Source of the DNA: Chitinophagales bacterium
GTDB lineage: Bacteria; Bacteroidota; Bacteroidia; Chitinophagales; Saprospiraceae
Length of the DNA: 64,000 nt
Direction: 5' to 3'
NCBI GenBank assembly: GCA_013297745.1
Contig: JAAFIM010000004.1
Location: forward strand, 39,657-103,656
This document shows, piece by piece, positions 33,695 through 42,844 of this stretch; the first letter of the stretch is position 1, and every line of letters starts with the position of its first letter. Under the pieces are notes generated by a model. The model had not been told where the DNA came from. It was given only the letters and a program-made list of their open reading frames with translations, and ran no database searches. The translations under genes were made by a program, and so were the position numbers.

Positions 33695-34507
33695 CTAACT
33701 TTTTACCCCAACTTCTTCTGTGGTTAGTTTTTGGTAGAAATTCATTAGATTGTCAAACATTTCTGCTCTTGGCAAAACTTCAGCGCCATATTGTAGCAAA
33801 TTTTCGTCGCCGCTTACTTGTATCACCCCGTCACAGTAACGAATGGCACCAATTTCAGAGTTCAAAGTTGGGTCGGTTTCCGAAGTTTGATAATTAATCA
33901 AAGCATCAGCCATATCGTTGGCTTTAGCTTTATCACCAAATTGATTGCCCACAAAATGCCCAAGCTCGCCTGTTTCATATAGCGAATAAACCAATTTAGC
34001 ATTTTGAAAAACGGGTTCGTGTTTGGCTTGTGTGTGCAAATAAGCTGGCAAAAAACTACCTATCCAACCGTGTATATGTACTATGTCAGGCGACCAACCA
34101 AATTTTTTCACCGTTTCTACCACACTTTTGGCAAAAAACAGCGCGCGGTCGCTATTGTCTGGATAAAAATTGCCTTCTGGGTCGGTAGCATATTCCTTGC
34201 GCTTAAAAAACTCCTCATTATCCAAAAAGTATACTTGCGACTTTGTACCCGTAAGGGAGGCTACTTTGATAATTAGCGGATAATCGTCATCATCAACCAC
34301 GATATTCATACCCGATAAGCGCACAACTTCGTGCAAACGGTGGCGACGTTCATTTACCAATCCAATACGGGGCATCAATACGCGCACATCAGCGCCTTTT
34401 TCCTGCAAACTTTTTACAGTGTCAAATACAATATCCGACATTTCGCTGTATTCGGTGAAAGGCTTAACCTCTTGCACCACCAATAACACTCTCTTTTTTT
34501 CTGTCAT
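33695..34507 (-). CDS. GT5 N-terminal-domain 'glycogen synthase' half protein
   Basis: A 270-residue protein matching only the N-terminal half of glycogen synthase: VLLVVQEVKPFTEYSEMSDI, then a domain with RALFFAKSVVETVKKFGWSPDIVHIHGWIG-like sequence (DIVHIHGWIGSFLPAYLH). A complete GlgA has ~480 residues with a C-terminal ADP-glucose site; this one lacks it and the KTGGL loop is replaced by YSEMSD. It is thus unlikely to elongate glycogen alone. The same truncated form next to DUF4270 is common in Bacteroidota. Possible roles: regulatory or sugar-binding. Confidence 0.85.
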   Translation of the reverse strand: MTEKKRVLLVVQEVKPFTEYSEMSDIVFDTVKSLQEKGADVRVLMPRIGLVNERRHRLHEVVRLSGMNIVVDDDDYPLIIKVASLTGTKSQVYFLDNEEFFKRKEYATDPEGNFYPDNSDRALFFAKSVVETVKKFGWSPDIVHIHGWIGSFLPAYLHTQAKHEPVFQNAKLVYSLYETGELGHFVGNQFGDKAKANDMADALINYQTSETDPTLNSEIGAIRYCDGVIQVSGDENLLQYGAEVLPRAEMFDNLMNFYQKLTTEEVGVKS

Positions 34508-34580
34508 TTTGTTAGCTTAAAAATTGGGTAAAATTATAGATTTTTTAGCATGCTTGTAAATTAGATAACTAAAACGGGCG

Positions 34581-34588
34581 CAAAGATA
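34581..34588 (-). promoter_or_regulatory. -7 box of the GT5/DUF4270 operon
   Basis: TATCTTTG on the minus strand, 73 nt before the ATG at 34507. Confidence 0.55.
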
Positions 34589-34703
34589 TAACTTTTTTTT
34601 GATAATGTTGTAGCTTTTTTATCCATAATCTTTTAAAAAAACTCTTTTTTGCTAAAATTTTGTTAAAAACAGCCCAAAAACCTACAGGCTATATTTTTTA
34701 TAC

Positions 34704-34711
34704 TACCTTTG
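34704..34711 (+). promoter_or_regulatory. -7 box of the efflux cluster
   Basis: TACCTTTG on the plus strand, 19 nt before the ATG at 34731, which implies a very short leader. Confidence 0.55.
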
Positions 34712-34730
34712 CAATATAATCTTTGGTATT

Positions 34731-35171
34731 ATGAGACTAAGACCTTTTGTTTATGCTCTTTTGTTGGCGGCGCAAACGCTTCTGTGTTTGCACGAGTGGA
34801 TTCCCCATAGCCATCAATCAACACAAGCAGGACAAAATACGGCTTGGTGGAGTTTGTTGGAAAATCTCATCTCTACCAACTTGGGCGAAGCACACTTAGA
34901 AAATATACGCCCAACCTCCAGCGAAGAGCAACAGGAACAAACCGTCGTACAAAATTCACCCGACGACGGCGATAATATAACCAATCAACAAACGGGCTTA
35001 TTCCTCAATCGGCTTTGGTTGGCTCCATCTTTTGCATCTTACAACCTCAACCCGCGCACAACTACACCGTTGTTGCGGGGCTATTCATATCTTCCCTCAA
35101 GCTCTTGCGGTAGGTATGAATTATTAGCTTTAGCGGTACGCTCCCTGCGTGCGCCGCCAGCGTTGGTTTAG
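34731..35171 (+). CDS. Small secreted protein preceding the metal efflux gene
   Basis: A 146-residue protein with a signal peptide (RPFVYALLLAAQTLLCLHEW). After it comes HEWIPHSHQS, a short His-rich start, then an acidic/Gln-rich middle and a Leu/Ser-rich end. No family is recognised. Its location directly before the RND pump gene (start codons 46 nt after the stop here) and the His-rich stretch suggest a periplasmic metal-binding accessory, but this is inference. Confidence 0.6.
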   Translation: MRLRPFVYALLLAAQTLLCLHEWIPHSHQSTQAGQNTAWWSLLENLISTNLGEAHLENIRPTSSEEQQEQTVVQNSPDDGDNITNQQTGLFLNRLWLAPSFASYNLNPRTTTPLLRGYSYLPSSSCGRYELLALAVRSLRAPPALV

Positions 35172-35217
35172 TTTTTTTGATAAAAAAATTATTCCAATAC
35201 TTATTTATTTTTTCCCG

Positions 35218-38200
35218 ATGTTAGACAACATAATCCGCGCGTCCGTACAGCACAAGCTGTTGGTCTGGATATTCGTATGCGCGTTAGTGGGCTGTGGCTT
35301 GTTCGCCTTCAGCCGCTTATCAGTAGATGCTGTGCCCGATATTACCAACAATCAGGTGCAAATCGTAACCAATAGCAGTAATTTAGCCTGCCAAGAGGTA
35401 GAGCAGTTTATAACCGCCCCTTTGGAAAAGGCTTTGGCTACTTTGCCCAAAAAAGAAGAAATTCGCTCCATTTCCCGCTTCGGGTTATCTTCAATCACTG
35501 TAGTTTTTGAAGAGGATGTGGATATAGATTTAGCCCGCCGTTGGGTAGAGGAGCGGTTGAAAACGGTTATAGATGCCGAGATTATCCCCGCTCAATACGG
35601 CCGCCCCGAACTTGCCCCCGTTACTACGGGCTTGGGGGAAATTTATCAGTACGTTTTATACGCCGAACCCGCTTATGATAGCATTTATACCCCCACAGAG
35701 TTGCGCACGCTGCAAGAATGGTTGGTCAAACGCCAATTAGCTAACGTCAAAGGGGTGATAGAGGTCAATAGTATAGGTGGTTTTTTAAAACAGTACGAAA
35801 TTAGTATTTATCCTGATAAGATGAAATCGTTGGGGGTTTCTATAGAGGAGATTATAACCGCTTTATCCAAAAATAACGCCAATTCGGGTGGTTCTTACAT
35901 AGAAAAGGGTAATTATTCTTACTTTATCCGCACAGAGGGTTTATTGCAAACTATCCCCGCTATTGAAAATATAGCGATAAAAACGGTAGAAACTGCCCCC
36001 ATTTTGATAAAAGATGTGGCAAAAGTGCGCATAGGTGCAAGCCCGCGTATGGGTGCGGTAACGATGAGCGGGCTGAAAAATGAGGTCGTAGCTGGTCAAG
36101 TGTTGATGCTCAAAGGCAGCAGCAGCGCGGAGGTGATAGCGCGGGTAAAAGCACAAATAGAGATTATTAAAACACAATTGCCCAAAGGGGTAAAGTTGGA
36201 GAGTTACTTAGACCGCTCTAAGTTGGTGCAAAAAACGTTCTCTACTGTACAAACCAACCTGATAGAGGGGGGGCTGATTGTTATCTTTATGCTGATGCTC
36301 TTCTTGGGTAATTGGCGCGCTGGGCTGATTGTGGCTTCTGTCATCCCTTTGGCTATGCTGTTCGCTATATCAATGATGTACGTTTTCGGCATTTCTGCCA
36401 ACTTGATGAGCTTAGGGGCTATAGATTTCGGGCTGGTTGTGGATGGGGCGGTGATTATCGTGGAAAGTATCTTGCACCGCTTGCATCATCAACACGCCAA
36501 CCAACGCCTCAATCAAAAACAGATGGACGAGTTGGTAGCGGATACTTCAGTCAAAATTAGAGAAACTGCTGCCTTTGGCGAGATTATTATCTTAATCGTT
36601 TATCTGCCCATTTTGGCTTTGGTGGGTATAGAGGGTAAAATGTTCAAACCGATGGCGCAAACTGTGGGTTTTGCTATCTTGGGTGCGCTTATCCTCTCGC
36701 TTACTTACGTGCCTATGGTTACGGCTTTGTTTTTGAATAAATTTAATACGGACAAGGCTACTTTCTCCGACAAATTGGTGGCTTTTATAGAACGTTTGTA
36801 TCTGCCCTTGCTCAAGTTGGTGCTTCAGTTCAAATATGTTTTGTTGGTGGCTGCTTTGTCCTTGTTGGGTTTTTCCCTATGGATATTTTCTCGTATGGGG
36901 GGCGAATTTATCCCCACGTTAGAAGAGGGGGACTTTGCTATACACCAAATTTTGCCCGTGGGCAGTTCGTTGAGCAAAAGTGTGGAAGTAAGCCACGAGT
37001 TGCAGGATATTTTGACCAAAAACTTCCCCGAAGTGGAAAAGATTGTTACCAAAATCGGCACTGCGGAAATACCCACTGATATAATGCCTTGGGAGGGCGC
37101 GGACATTTTCGTATCGCTCAAAGACCAAAGTGAATGGACTTCAGCTGCTAACAGGGAAGAATTATTCGCCAAAATGGAAGAGAAGTTAAACCAATTCCCT
37201 GGAGTGTTTTACGAGTTTTCGCAGCCGATACAAATGCGCTTTAACGAGTTGATGACTGGGGTACGTCAGGATATAGCGGTGAAGATATACGGGGAGGATT
37301 TGTCCATTCTTTTACAGTTGGGCGAACAAGCGCAAGCGATTATAAACCCTATAACGGGGGTGGGAGAGATGCAATTGGAACGAACTGCGGGATTGCAGCA
37401 GATTGTGGTGCGTCCCTATCCAGAAAAATTGCGCCAGTATAACTTAACTATAGAAGATATTAACTTCACTGTGCAAACTGCTTTCGCGGGAACTGTAGTT
37501 GGGGCTATCTTTGAGGGCGAGAAACGGTTTGAATTAGCGGTAAGGCTTGCGCCCGAACTGCGCCAAGATATTAGCAATGTACAACAATTATACGTAACTA
37601 ACGCCAACGGGGTGCAAATTCCCCTACAAGAGCTTGCCGAAGTGCGTTACGAGGATGCGCCTATGCAAATCAGCCGCGATAATGCCCAGCGCAGGATAGT
37701 TTTGGGTATCAACGCCCGCAATAGAGATGTGGAAAGTTTGGTCAAAGATATTCAAACCCAACTTAATCAATCCCTCAAATTACCCACAGGTTATTATCTC
37801 ACTTATGGGGGGCAGTTTGAAAACCTACAACAGGCTAAAGCGCGCTTATTTATAGCCGTGCCGATTGCTTTAGTGCTTATTCTGCTGCTGTTATACCTTA
37901 CGTTTGGTTCTGTGGGGCAGGCTGTGCTTATTTTTGCTGCCGTGCCTATGTCTGCCATTGGGGGGATACTTGCGCTATGGGCGCGGGGTTTGCCTTTTAG
38001 TGTATCGGCTGGGGTGGGATTTATCGCTTTGTTCGGGGTGGCGGTGCTAAATGGGATTGTACTAATAGGCGCGTTCAATACCCTCAAGAAAGAAACTAAT
38101 CTGCCTTTATTGGAGCGCATATATACAGCTACCTGTTTGCGGTTGCGGGCTGTAGTAATGACGGCTTCTGTAGCGGGGTTTGGGTTTTTGCCTATGGCTA

Positions 38201-39558
38201 TATCAAGCACGGCTGGGGCTGAAGTGCAACGTCCTTTGGCTACTGTAGTGATTGGCGGGCTATTGTCGGCTACGTTTCTAACCCTGTTTTTATTACCTGT
38301 ATTATACTATTTATACGAAAAAATGACCGCAAAATGGACTATACCCACAGCCGCGCCCGTGTTGATAATGTTTGGGTTGTTTATCGCTCAATCTGGCAGC
38401 GCGCAATCGCTTCCTGTACTTTGGCAAAAGGCTAAAACGGATAATTTATTACCACAACAAGCCCGCAATGTAGCCGCTCAACATCGCACTTTAGCCAATG
38501 GGGCGCAACAACACCCCACCGCAACGTTCTACCTCAACCACGAAGCGTTTAAATTCAACGACTTCAACAACGGTATGTACAATCTATACGCTCAACAAAA
38601 CTTTAACCTGCCTCAAGTGGCTAATTCTTACCGCGCTTGGCAAAACAATATGGCGCAAACGGCTGAATTGTCCGCTTTAGTGGTTCAGAATGAGCTAAAG
38701 TTATCCCTTGCTACTTATTACGCGGACTGTGTAGAGGCGAATATGTGGATGCAGCAGCTTAAAGGTTGGGATTTGGTTTATGCACAATGGGAGAAAATTG
38801 CTCAAGCTCAATATAACGCGGGCTTAACCACTAAATTGCCGTTGCTACAAGCCCAATCCCAGCGCGAGTTGCTTAAATTGCAATCTCAACAGTATCAACA
38901 AAAAGCGGCTATAGCTATCAGCCATTTAGAGTATGTTTCCCGACAGGAAAAAATTAGCATAACGGATTCTATTCTATTGAACGTATGCGCAAGTTTAGAC
39001 AGCACTTTTCGCGATACTATAGACAACGAATTATTGCAGAACCACTTGTTGGCAAAATATGCTTTTCAACAAATCGCTACCAATACCGCCCGACAAAAAA
39101 ATGTAGAAAGTCAGCTATTGCCGCAGATTTATACTCAAGTGCAATTGCAGGTTTTGGATAAACAAGCTATGTATTACGGGGCTGCAATAGGGGTTACTAT
39201 GCCCATTTTTACCCAAAATGTAAAAGCGCAAGTGGCTCAAATTCAACAACAGTCTGAAGGGTTGAAACTTAATTTAGAATGGAATTTGCAAACTATAGCC
39301 AATCAACTTATCACCACCGCGCAAGAATTGCAGCGTTTGCAAATGGCTTTGGATACTTACAGCCAAACTTTAATCCCTTTGGCAGAACAGCAGCTTTTAT
39401 TAGCCTTAAAATCGTACCAAAACGGGGAAACGGATTATTTATACTTTCTCCAATCTACCCAGCAGTTATTCACCCAACAGTCCAATTATTGGCAGTTGCA
39501 GCGCGAATATGTGCAACAGCGTATTCTTTGGGACTATTATCTGATGAAAAATGAATAG
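35218..39558 (+). CDS. CzcA/CusA-type RND metal pump fused to a TolC-like outer-membrane factor
   Basis: A 1446-residue protein; the ATG at 35218 (MLDNIIRASVQHKLLVWIF) is the family start. Residues about 1-1035 are an RND heavy-metal transporter: DAVPDITNNQVQIVT, IDFGLVVDGAVIIVES (the heavy-metal-type TM4 acidic signature), GGEFIPTLEEGDFA and the C-terminal membrane block ending PVLYYLYEKMT. A signal-like stretch (APVLIMFGLFIAQSGSAQ, near residue 1045-1060) then leads into ~390 residues of TolC-like alpha-helical barrel with two repeats (NAGLTTKLPLLQAQSQ and SYQNGETDYLYFLQSTQQ). The protein therefore holds inner- and outer-membrane components; such fusions recur in Bacteroidota. The matching adaptor is at 41390. 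Substrate: probably Cu/Ag or Co/Zn/Cd. Confidence 0.92.
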   Translation: MLDNIIRASVQHKLLVWIFVCALVGCGLFAFSRLSVDAVPDITNNQVQIVTNSSNLACQEVEQFITAPLEKALATLPKKEEIRSISRFGLSSITVVFEEDVDIDLARRWVEERLKTVIDAEIIPAQYGRPELAPVTTGLGEIYQYVLYAEPAYDSIYTPTELRTLQEWLVKRQLANVKGVIEVNSIGGFLKQYEISIYPDKMKSLGVSIEEIITALSKNNANSGGSYIEKGNYSYFIRTEGLLQTIPAIENIAIKTVETAPILIKDVAKVRIGASPRMGAVTMSGLKNEVVAGQVLMLKGSSSAEVIARVKAQIEIIKTQLPKGVKLESYLDRSKLVQKTFSTVQTNLIEGGLIVIFMLMLFLGNWRAGLIVASVIPLAMLFAISMMYVFGISANLMSLGAIDFGLVVDGAVIIVESILHRLHHQHANQRLNQKQMDELVADTSVKIRETAAFGEIIILIVYLPILALVGIEGKMFKPMAQTVGFAILGALILSLTYVPMVTALFLNKFNTDKATFSDKLVAFIERLYLPLLKLVLQFKYVLLVAALSLLGFSLWIFSRMGGEFIPTLEEGDFAIHQILPVGSSLSKSVEVSHELQDILTKNFPEVEKIVTKIGTAEIPTDIMPWEGADIFVSLKDQSEWTSAANREELFAKMEEKLNQFPGVFYEFSQPIQMRFNELMTGVRQDIAVKIYGEDLSILLQLGEQAQAIINPITGVGEMQLERTAGLQQIVVRPYPEKLRQYNLTIEDINFTVQTAFAGTVVGAIFEGEKRFELAVRLAPELRQDISNVQQLYVTNANGVQIPLQELAEVRYEDAPMQISRDNAQRRIVLGINARNRDVESLVKDIQTQLNQSLKLPTGYYLTYGGQFENLQQAKARLFIAVPIALVLILLLLYLTFGSVGQAVLIFAAVPMSAIGGILALWARGLPFSVSAGVGFIALFGVAVLNGIVLIGAFNTLKKETNLPLLERIYTATCLRLRAVVMTASVAGFGFLPMAISSTAGAEVQRPLATVVIGGLLSATFLTLFLLPVLYYLYEKMTAKWTIPTAAPVLIMFGLFIAQSGSAQSLPVLWQKAKTDNLLPQQARNVAAQHRTLANGAQQHPTATFYLNHEAFKFNDFNNGMYNLYAQQNFNLPQVANSYRAWQNNMAQTAELSALVVQNELKLSLATYYADCVEANMWMQQLKGWDLVYAQWEKIAQAQYNAGLTTKLPLLQAQSQRELLKLQSQQYQQKAAIAISHLEYVSRQEKISITDSILLNVCASLDSTFRDTIDNELLQNHLLAKYAFQQIATNTARQKNVESQLLPQIYTQVQLQVLDKQAMYYGAAIGVTMPIFTQNVKAQVAQIQQQSEGLKLNLEWNLQTIANQLITTAQELQRLQMALDTYSQTLIPLAEQQLLLALKSYQNGETDYLYFLQSTQQLFTQQSNYWQLQREYVQQRILWDYYLMKNE

Positions 39559-39566
39559 TTTTATAA

Positions 39567-39603
39567 TAAAAAAACGCAGTCGTTTTTTACCAACAACTGC
39601 GTT
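39567..39603 (-). terminator. Terminator between the pump gene and the coiled-coil gene
   Basis: AACGCAGT/ACTGCGTT; a T-run follows on the minus strand, so it mostly ends the minus-strand gene. Confidence 0.6.
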
Positions 39604-39634
39604 ATATGTTATAATGTCGCTTAACGAATAAATG

Positions 39635-40483
39635 TTAGAAACTTTCGCGCAAAAATCCCAACTCTCTCAACTTGCTTTTAGCTTGAGTTTTGGGTAATGC
39701 ATAGTTTACATACTGATAAATTCTTTTGACGGTAGCTTCTACCTCTTCATAAACGGGCGCAAGTTGGCTAACGTTACCACTGCGCAAAGCGCGCAAATTT
39801 TCACTTTCTTGCCATAGTTGATTGTGGCGTTGTTGCAAATCTACCCACGCGTTAAGGTTGTAGTTTGGCCAGTTTTGAATAGGGTTGCCGTTTTCTTGCA
39901 GTTTGCTAATTAACACGTTCAATTTATCCACGCGGAGGGTATTGTCGCGCACCATCGCGTAATTGTTGTTGTATTCAGCCGTTAGCCCATAGTTAGAATA
40001 AATAGTATCTATGTTAGTTTTACCGTGCAATGCGCGCAAATCCGTTTTCAATCGGCTTACGGCAGCGTTAATTTCGGTATTCACTTGCTCCAAACTGTTT
40101 GTATTAGTCTTTTTTTGATTTACCAACAGCTCAGATTGGTTGTTGAGTTGTAGCAAACTGTTTGCTTTTTGCTGCAAATTGCGCAAATTTACATCTGGCA
40201 CGTTAAAAGTACCGCTTGTGTTTTGCAAACTTGTTGCCAAGCGATTAGCTAACGTTCCCAAAGCAACTTGCCCTACAGGTCTTGACTTTTTCTTTTTTGG
40301 GCTGTTTGCGTTTTGGGTAGTCTTTGCTTCTTTTGCCGACGCTTTAGCAATTTCCGCATCTAATTTTTGTTGGGCTTCAATAAGCGCTTTTTCGTTTTGG
40401 ATGATTACCTGTTGGCTTTTTTCCAAACGCGCTTCAGCCAATTTTACCGCATTTTGCAGTGTTTCTAAACGTGTTTTTTTCAT
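39635..40483 (-). CDS. Uncharacterised coiled-coil protein
   Basis: A 282-residue protein without signal peptide or membrane helix. Residues about 1-50 are a strong coiled coil (VKLAEARLEKSQQVIIQNEK). A basic linker SPKKKKSRPVGQ follows, then a mixed helical region with many Asn/Gln and a late repeated-looking QRHNQLWQESENLRAL. It is unrelated to the metal genes that flank it on the opposite strand. I recognise no family; it may be a cytoplasmic structural or scaffold protein. Confidence 0.6.
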   Translation of the reverse strand: MKKTRLETLQNAVKLAEARLEKSQQVIIQNEKALIEAQQKLDAEIAKASAKEAKTTQNANSPKKKKSRPVGQVALGTLANRLATSLQNTSGTFNVPDVNLRNLQQKANSLLQLNNQSELLVNQKKTNTNSLEQVNTEINAAVSRLKTDLRALHGKTNIDTIYSNYGLTAEYNNNYAMVRDNTLRVDKLNVLISKLQENGNPIQNWPNYNLNAWVDLQQRHNQLWQESENLRALRSGNVSQLAPVYEEVEATVKRIYQYVNYALPKTQAKSKLRELGFLRESF

Positions 40484-40822
40484 ATTTATAACTGTTTTGT
40501 TGTTATGAAAGGAATAAAAAGGTTTGTTTAAAATTGTTGTTTATGTTTTATCGCGCAACAAAACTATCAAATTGAAACGTTTTATATTGTTATTGCGGAC
40601 AAAATTTTGGTTGTAAATAGTTTGTTTGAACCCTCTTAACGTTAATAACGGCAAAAAAGTTTCTTTGTTACAAAAAAAAATGGTTTTTTTAGCAAAAATA
40701 TACAAATTTTAGTTTGTTGCCTAACGCTAAAAAATTATATCATTATAGAATTTTTGTTTTTCACAACAATAAATTTTAACCCTAAACAATTTTTTGTTTT
40801 AAAAAATAGCCCATTTTTAGCG
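40484..40822. other. AT-rich intergenic stretch
   Basis: Contains long A and T runs and a TATTTTTG box on the minus strand at 40700-40693, 210 nt before the coiled-coil gene. Nothing else could be supported. Confidence 0.4.
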
Positions 40823-41003
40823 AATAATAGCGGTGTTAGTTTATACACTGTTCAAAATGCTTGTAAATAATAGCGGTGTTAGTTTATACACTGTTTAAAA
40901 TGCTCGTAAATAATAGTAGTGTTAGTTTATACACTGTTCAAAGTGCTTGTAAATAATAGCGGTGTTAGTTTATACACTGTTAAAAGTGTGCGTAAATAAT
41001 AGC
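40823..41003. repeat. 43-bp tandem repeat, four copies plus a part
   Basis: Units at 40823, 40866, 40909 and 40952, each starting AATAATAG and including GTGTTAGTTTATACACTGTT. Copies differ at a few positions, and a 9-nt partial unit starts at 40995. Units are directly adjacent with no spacers, so it is not a CRISPR array. Confidence 0.9.
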
Positions 41004-41052
41004 AAGTTTAAAACTAACATTGTACAGATTTACAAAAAATAAGTGTAATTAA

Positions 41053-41358
41053 GCGCGTACAATGCTGCTCAATAACGTAGAGTTTTGCACCCCACGTACA
41101 AACAAAAGCGCGCGGAGTATAAAATCCCACGCTATTAAGTGCGTACAATGCTGCTCAATAACGTGGGGTTTTATACCCCACGTACAAACAAAACAATCAA
41201 CTTGCGTAGGGTTTACAATCAACTAAACTTTATTCCGTGCGTGGGGTATAAAACCCCACGCTATTAAGTACGTACAATGCTTCTCAATAACGTAGGGGTT
41301 TACACTCCACGTGCAAACAAAACAATCAACGCGCGCAGAGTTTTACACTCTAACGCGC
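41053..41358. repeat. Palindromic repeat cluster upstream of the adaptor gene
   Basis: GTACAATGCTGCTCAATAAC occurs at 41057 and 41143 and, with one change, at 41272. It is followed each time by a palindrome of type ACGTGGGGTTTTATACCCCACGT. A second orientation GCGTGGGGTATAAAACCCCACGC lies at 41239-41261. Copy spacings of 86 and 129 bp are both multiples of 43. The cluster ends about 30 nt before the adaptor ATG. Confidence 0.85.
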
Positions 41359-41389
41359 AAACAATTTAATCCTTTATCCATTATTATCT

Positions 41390-42553
41390 ATGTTGAATAA
41401 AACTTTAATATACGGGTTGATAATAACCCTATTTGCTTGTCAAGAACATAACCACGACGAGCATAATCATAACCAAATTAGCCCCGACACAGCAAAAGAA
41501 GAAACCCATAACGTGGTTTTAGATAGTGTGCAAAGGCAGAAAGTAGGCATCACTACGGGCGGCTTTACCCCCCAAAATATGCAAGCGACGGTAAAAGTAG
41601 CGGGTAATCTTATCGCTAACCCCTCCGATAAAGCCACAGCAAGCAGTATTACTTCAGGCATCATCCAACAGATATTGGTTAAGCACGGGCAAATGGTTAG
41701 CAAAGGGCAAATTTTGTTCAAAATACAATCGTCTGCGTTAATAGATTTGCAAAAAAACTATCTACAGACTTATAATGCGTTGCAAATAGCCCAAAATGAG
41801 CTAAAAAGACAAAAGTTGTTAATGCAAGACTCCGCTACTTCGTTCAAAAATTATGAAATGGCACAGTTAGAACACGATAATTTAACCAGAAGTTTGACCT
41901 TGCAAACAGCAGAATTAGCCATTTACGGGATAAATGCTAACCAAATCGCATCGGGCAATCTACAAACGGCTTATAATGTGGTGTCGCCTATATCTGGACA
42001 GGTGCAAGAAGTTACCAACAACATAGGACAACAAGTACAAAGCCATTTGCCGTTGATAACGATTATTAACAATAAACATTTAGAAGCGGATTTGTTGGTG
42101 TTTGAGTCTAACGCCTCGCAGGTGAAAATTGGTCAAAAAGTTTATTTTGATTATCAGCAAAAAACTTACACAGCACAGATTGTAGCCATTAATCAGGAGT
42201 TAGAGACTAAAGACCGCACTTTGCGCGTACACGCCGAAATAGTGGGTAGCCAACAAGACTTAATCGCAGGCGCGTACATAGAAGGGCGCATAGAGTTGGC
42301 GCAACAAAATACGGATTGTTTGCCCAATGATGCTATAGCCAAACTTAACGGATTAAATTATATTTTCGTAGAAAACACGCACAAAGAAGGGTTTGAGTAT
42401 CAACAAGTCCCCGTTTTATTAGGCAACAAACAAGGGCAATGGGTAGAGGTTATCACTGCTATTAACTTGCCCCCTACCGCCAAAATTGTAACACAGGGCG
42501 CGTTTTACATTATGGCACAAAGTCAAAAATCTGCTGCTGCTCACGAGCATTAG
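41390..42553 (+). CDS. Periplasmic adaptor (CzcB/CusB-type) lipoprotein of the metal pump
   Basis: A 387-residue membrane-fusion protein. Lipobox FAC at residue 17 is followed by a His-rich metal-binding stretch EHNHDEHNHN. Then come the barrel-sandwich half-motifs (SGIIQQILVKHGQMVSKGQI near residues 89-108 and VVSPISGQVQEVTNNIGQQV) around an alpha hairpin, a beta-barrel region and the C-terminal membrane-proximal domain ending AAAHEH. It links the RND pump to its outer-membrane part. It lies 1.8 kb beyond the pump gene, separated by an opposite-strand gene and two repeat blocks; the usual order in Bacteroidota is pump next to adaptor. Confidence 0.9.
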   Translation: MLNKTLIYGLIITLFACQEHNHDEHNHNQISPDTAKEETHNVVLDSVQRQKVGITTGGFTPQNMQATVKVAGNLIANPSDKATASSITSGIIQQILVKHGQMVSKGQILFKIQSSALIDLQKNYLQTYNALQIAQNELKRQKLLMQDSATSFKNYEMAQLEHDNLTRSLTLQTAELAIYGINANQIASGNLQTAYNVVSPISGQVQEVTNNIGQQVQSHLPLITIINNKHLEADLLVFESNASQVKIGQKVYFDYQQKTYTAQIVAINQELETKDRTLRVHAEIVGSQQDLIAGAYIEGRIELAQQNTDCLPNDAIAKLNGLNYIFVENTHKEGFEYQQVPVLLGNKQGQWVEVITAINLPPTAKIVTQGAFYIMAQSQKSAAAHEH

Positions 42554-42574
42554 CCTAATCGTAACTGTAAAGTA

Positions 42575-42609
42575 AATCTCTCAAGAATTTTCACTTGAGA
42601 GATTTTTTA
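42575..42609 (+). terminator. Terminator of the adaptor gene
   Basis: A perfect 11-bp stem AATCTCTCAAG/CTTGAGAGATT followed by T's. Confidence 0.8.
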
Positions 42610-42760
42610 TTTTATACCCATTTGCACAAAAAAAATAACTGTTATTTTTTCCATTTTACCCCGTTGTAAAAGAGTTAGAGCATAAATTTTAATCTAATTA
42701 AACCGTTGATTAAAACAAAACGTAAAAATATAGCGTAAAAGTTGGCATAAAATTTATTTT

Positions 42761-42795
42761 TTTGCTTAATAATTCAACCAAAAACTGTATTTTTG
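42761..42795 (+). promoter_or_regulatory. Candidate promoter for the LRR tandem
   Basis: TTTG at 42761-42764 and TATTTTTG at 42788-42795, spaced 23 nt. A leader of about 240 nt would then contain the palindromic repeats. Confidence 0.35.
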
Positions 42796-42844
42796 CATCT
42801 AAATAATAAAAATAAATTAATTACAATTACAAATTATACGCTAC

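Noticed and set aside
33695..34507. Truncated pseudogene of glgA
   Set aside because: The short GT5-only form is complete, has its own promoter and a known recurring neighbour, so it is a real short protein family rather than a broken gene.
37803..38210. 135-codon minus-strand frame in the RND pump gene
   Set aside because: Antisense shadow; the plus strand encodes the conserved RND membrane domain.
40823..41003. CRISPR array
   Set aside because: Repeat units touch each other with no unique spacers, and no cas genes are present.
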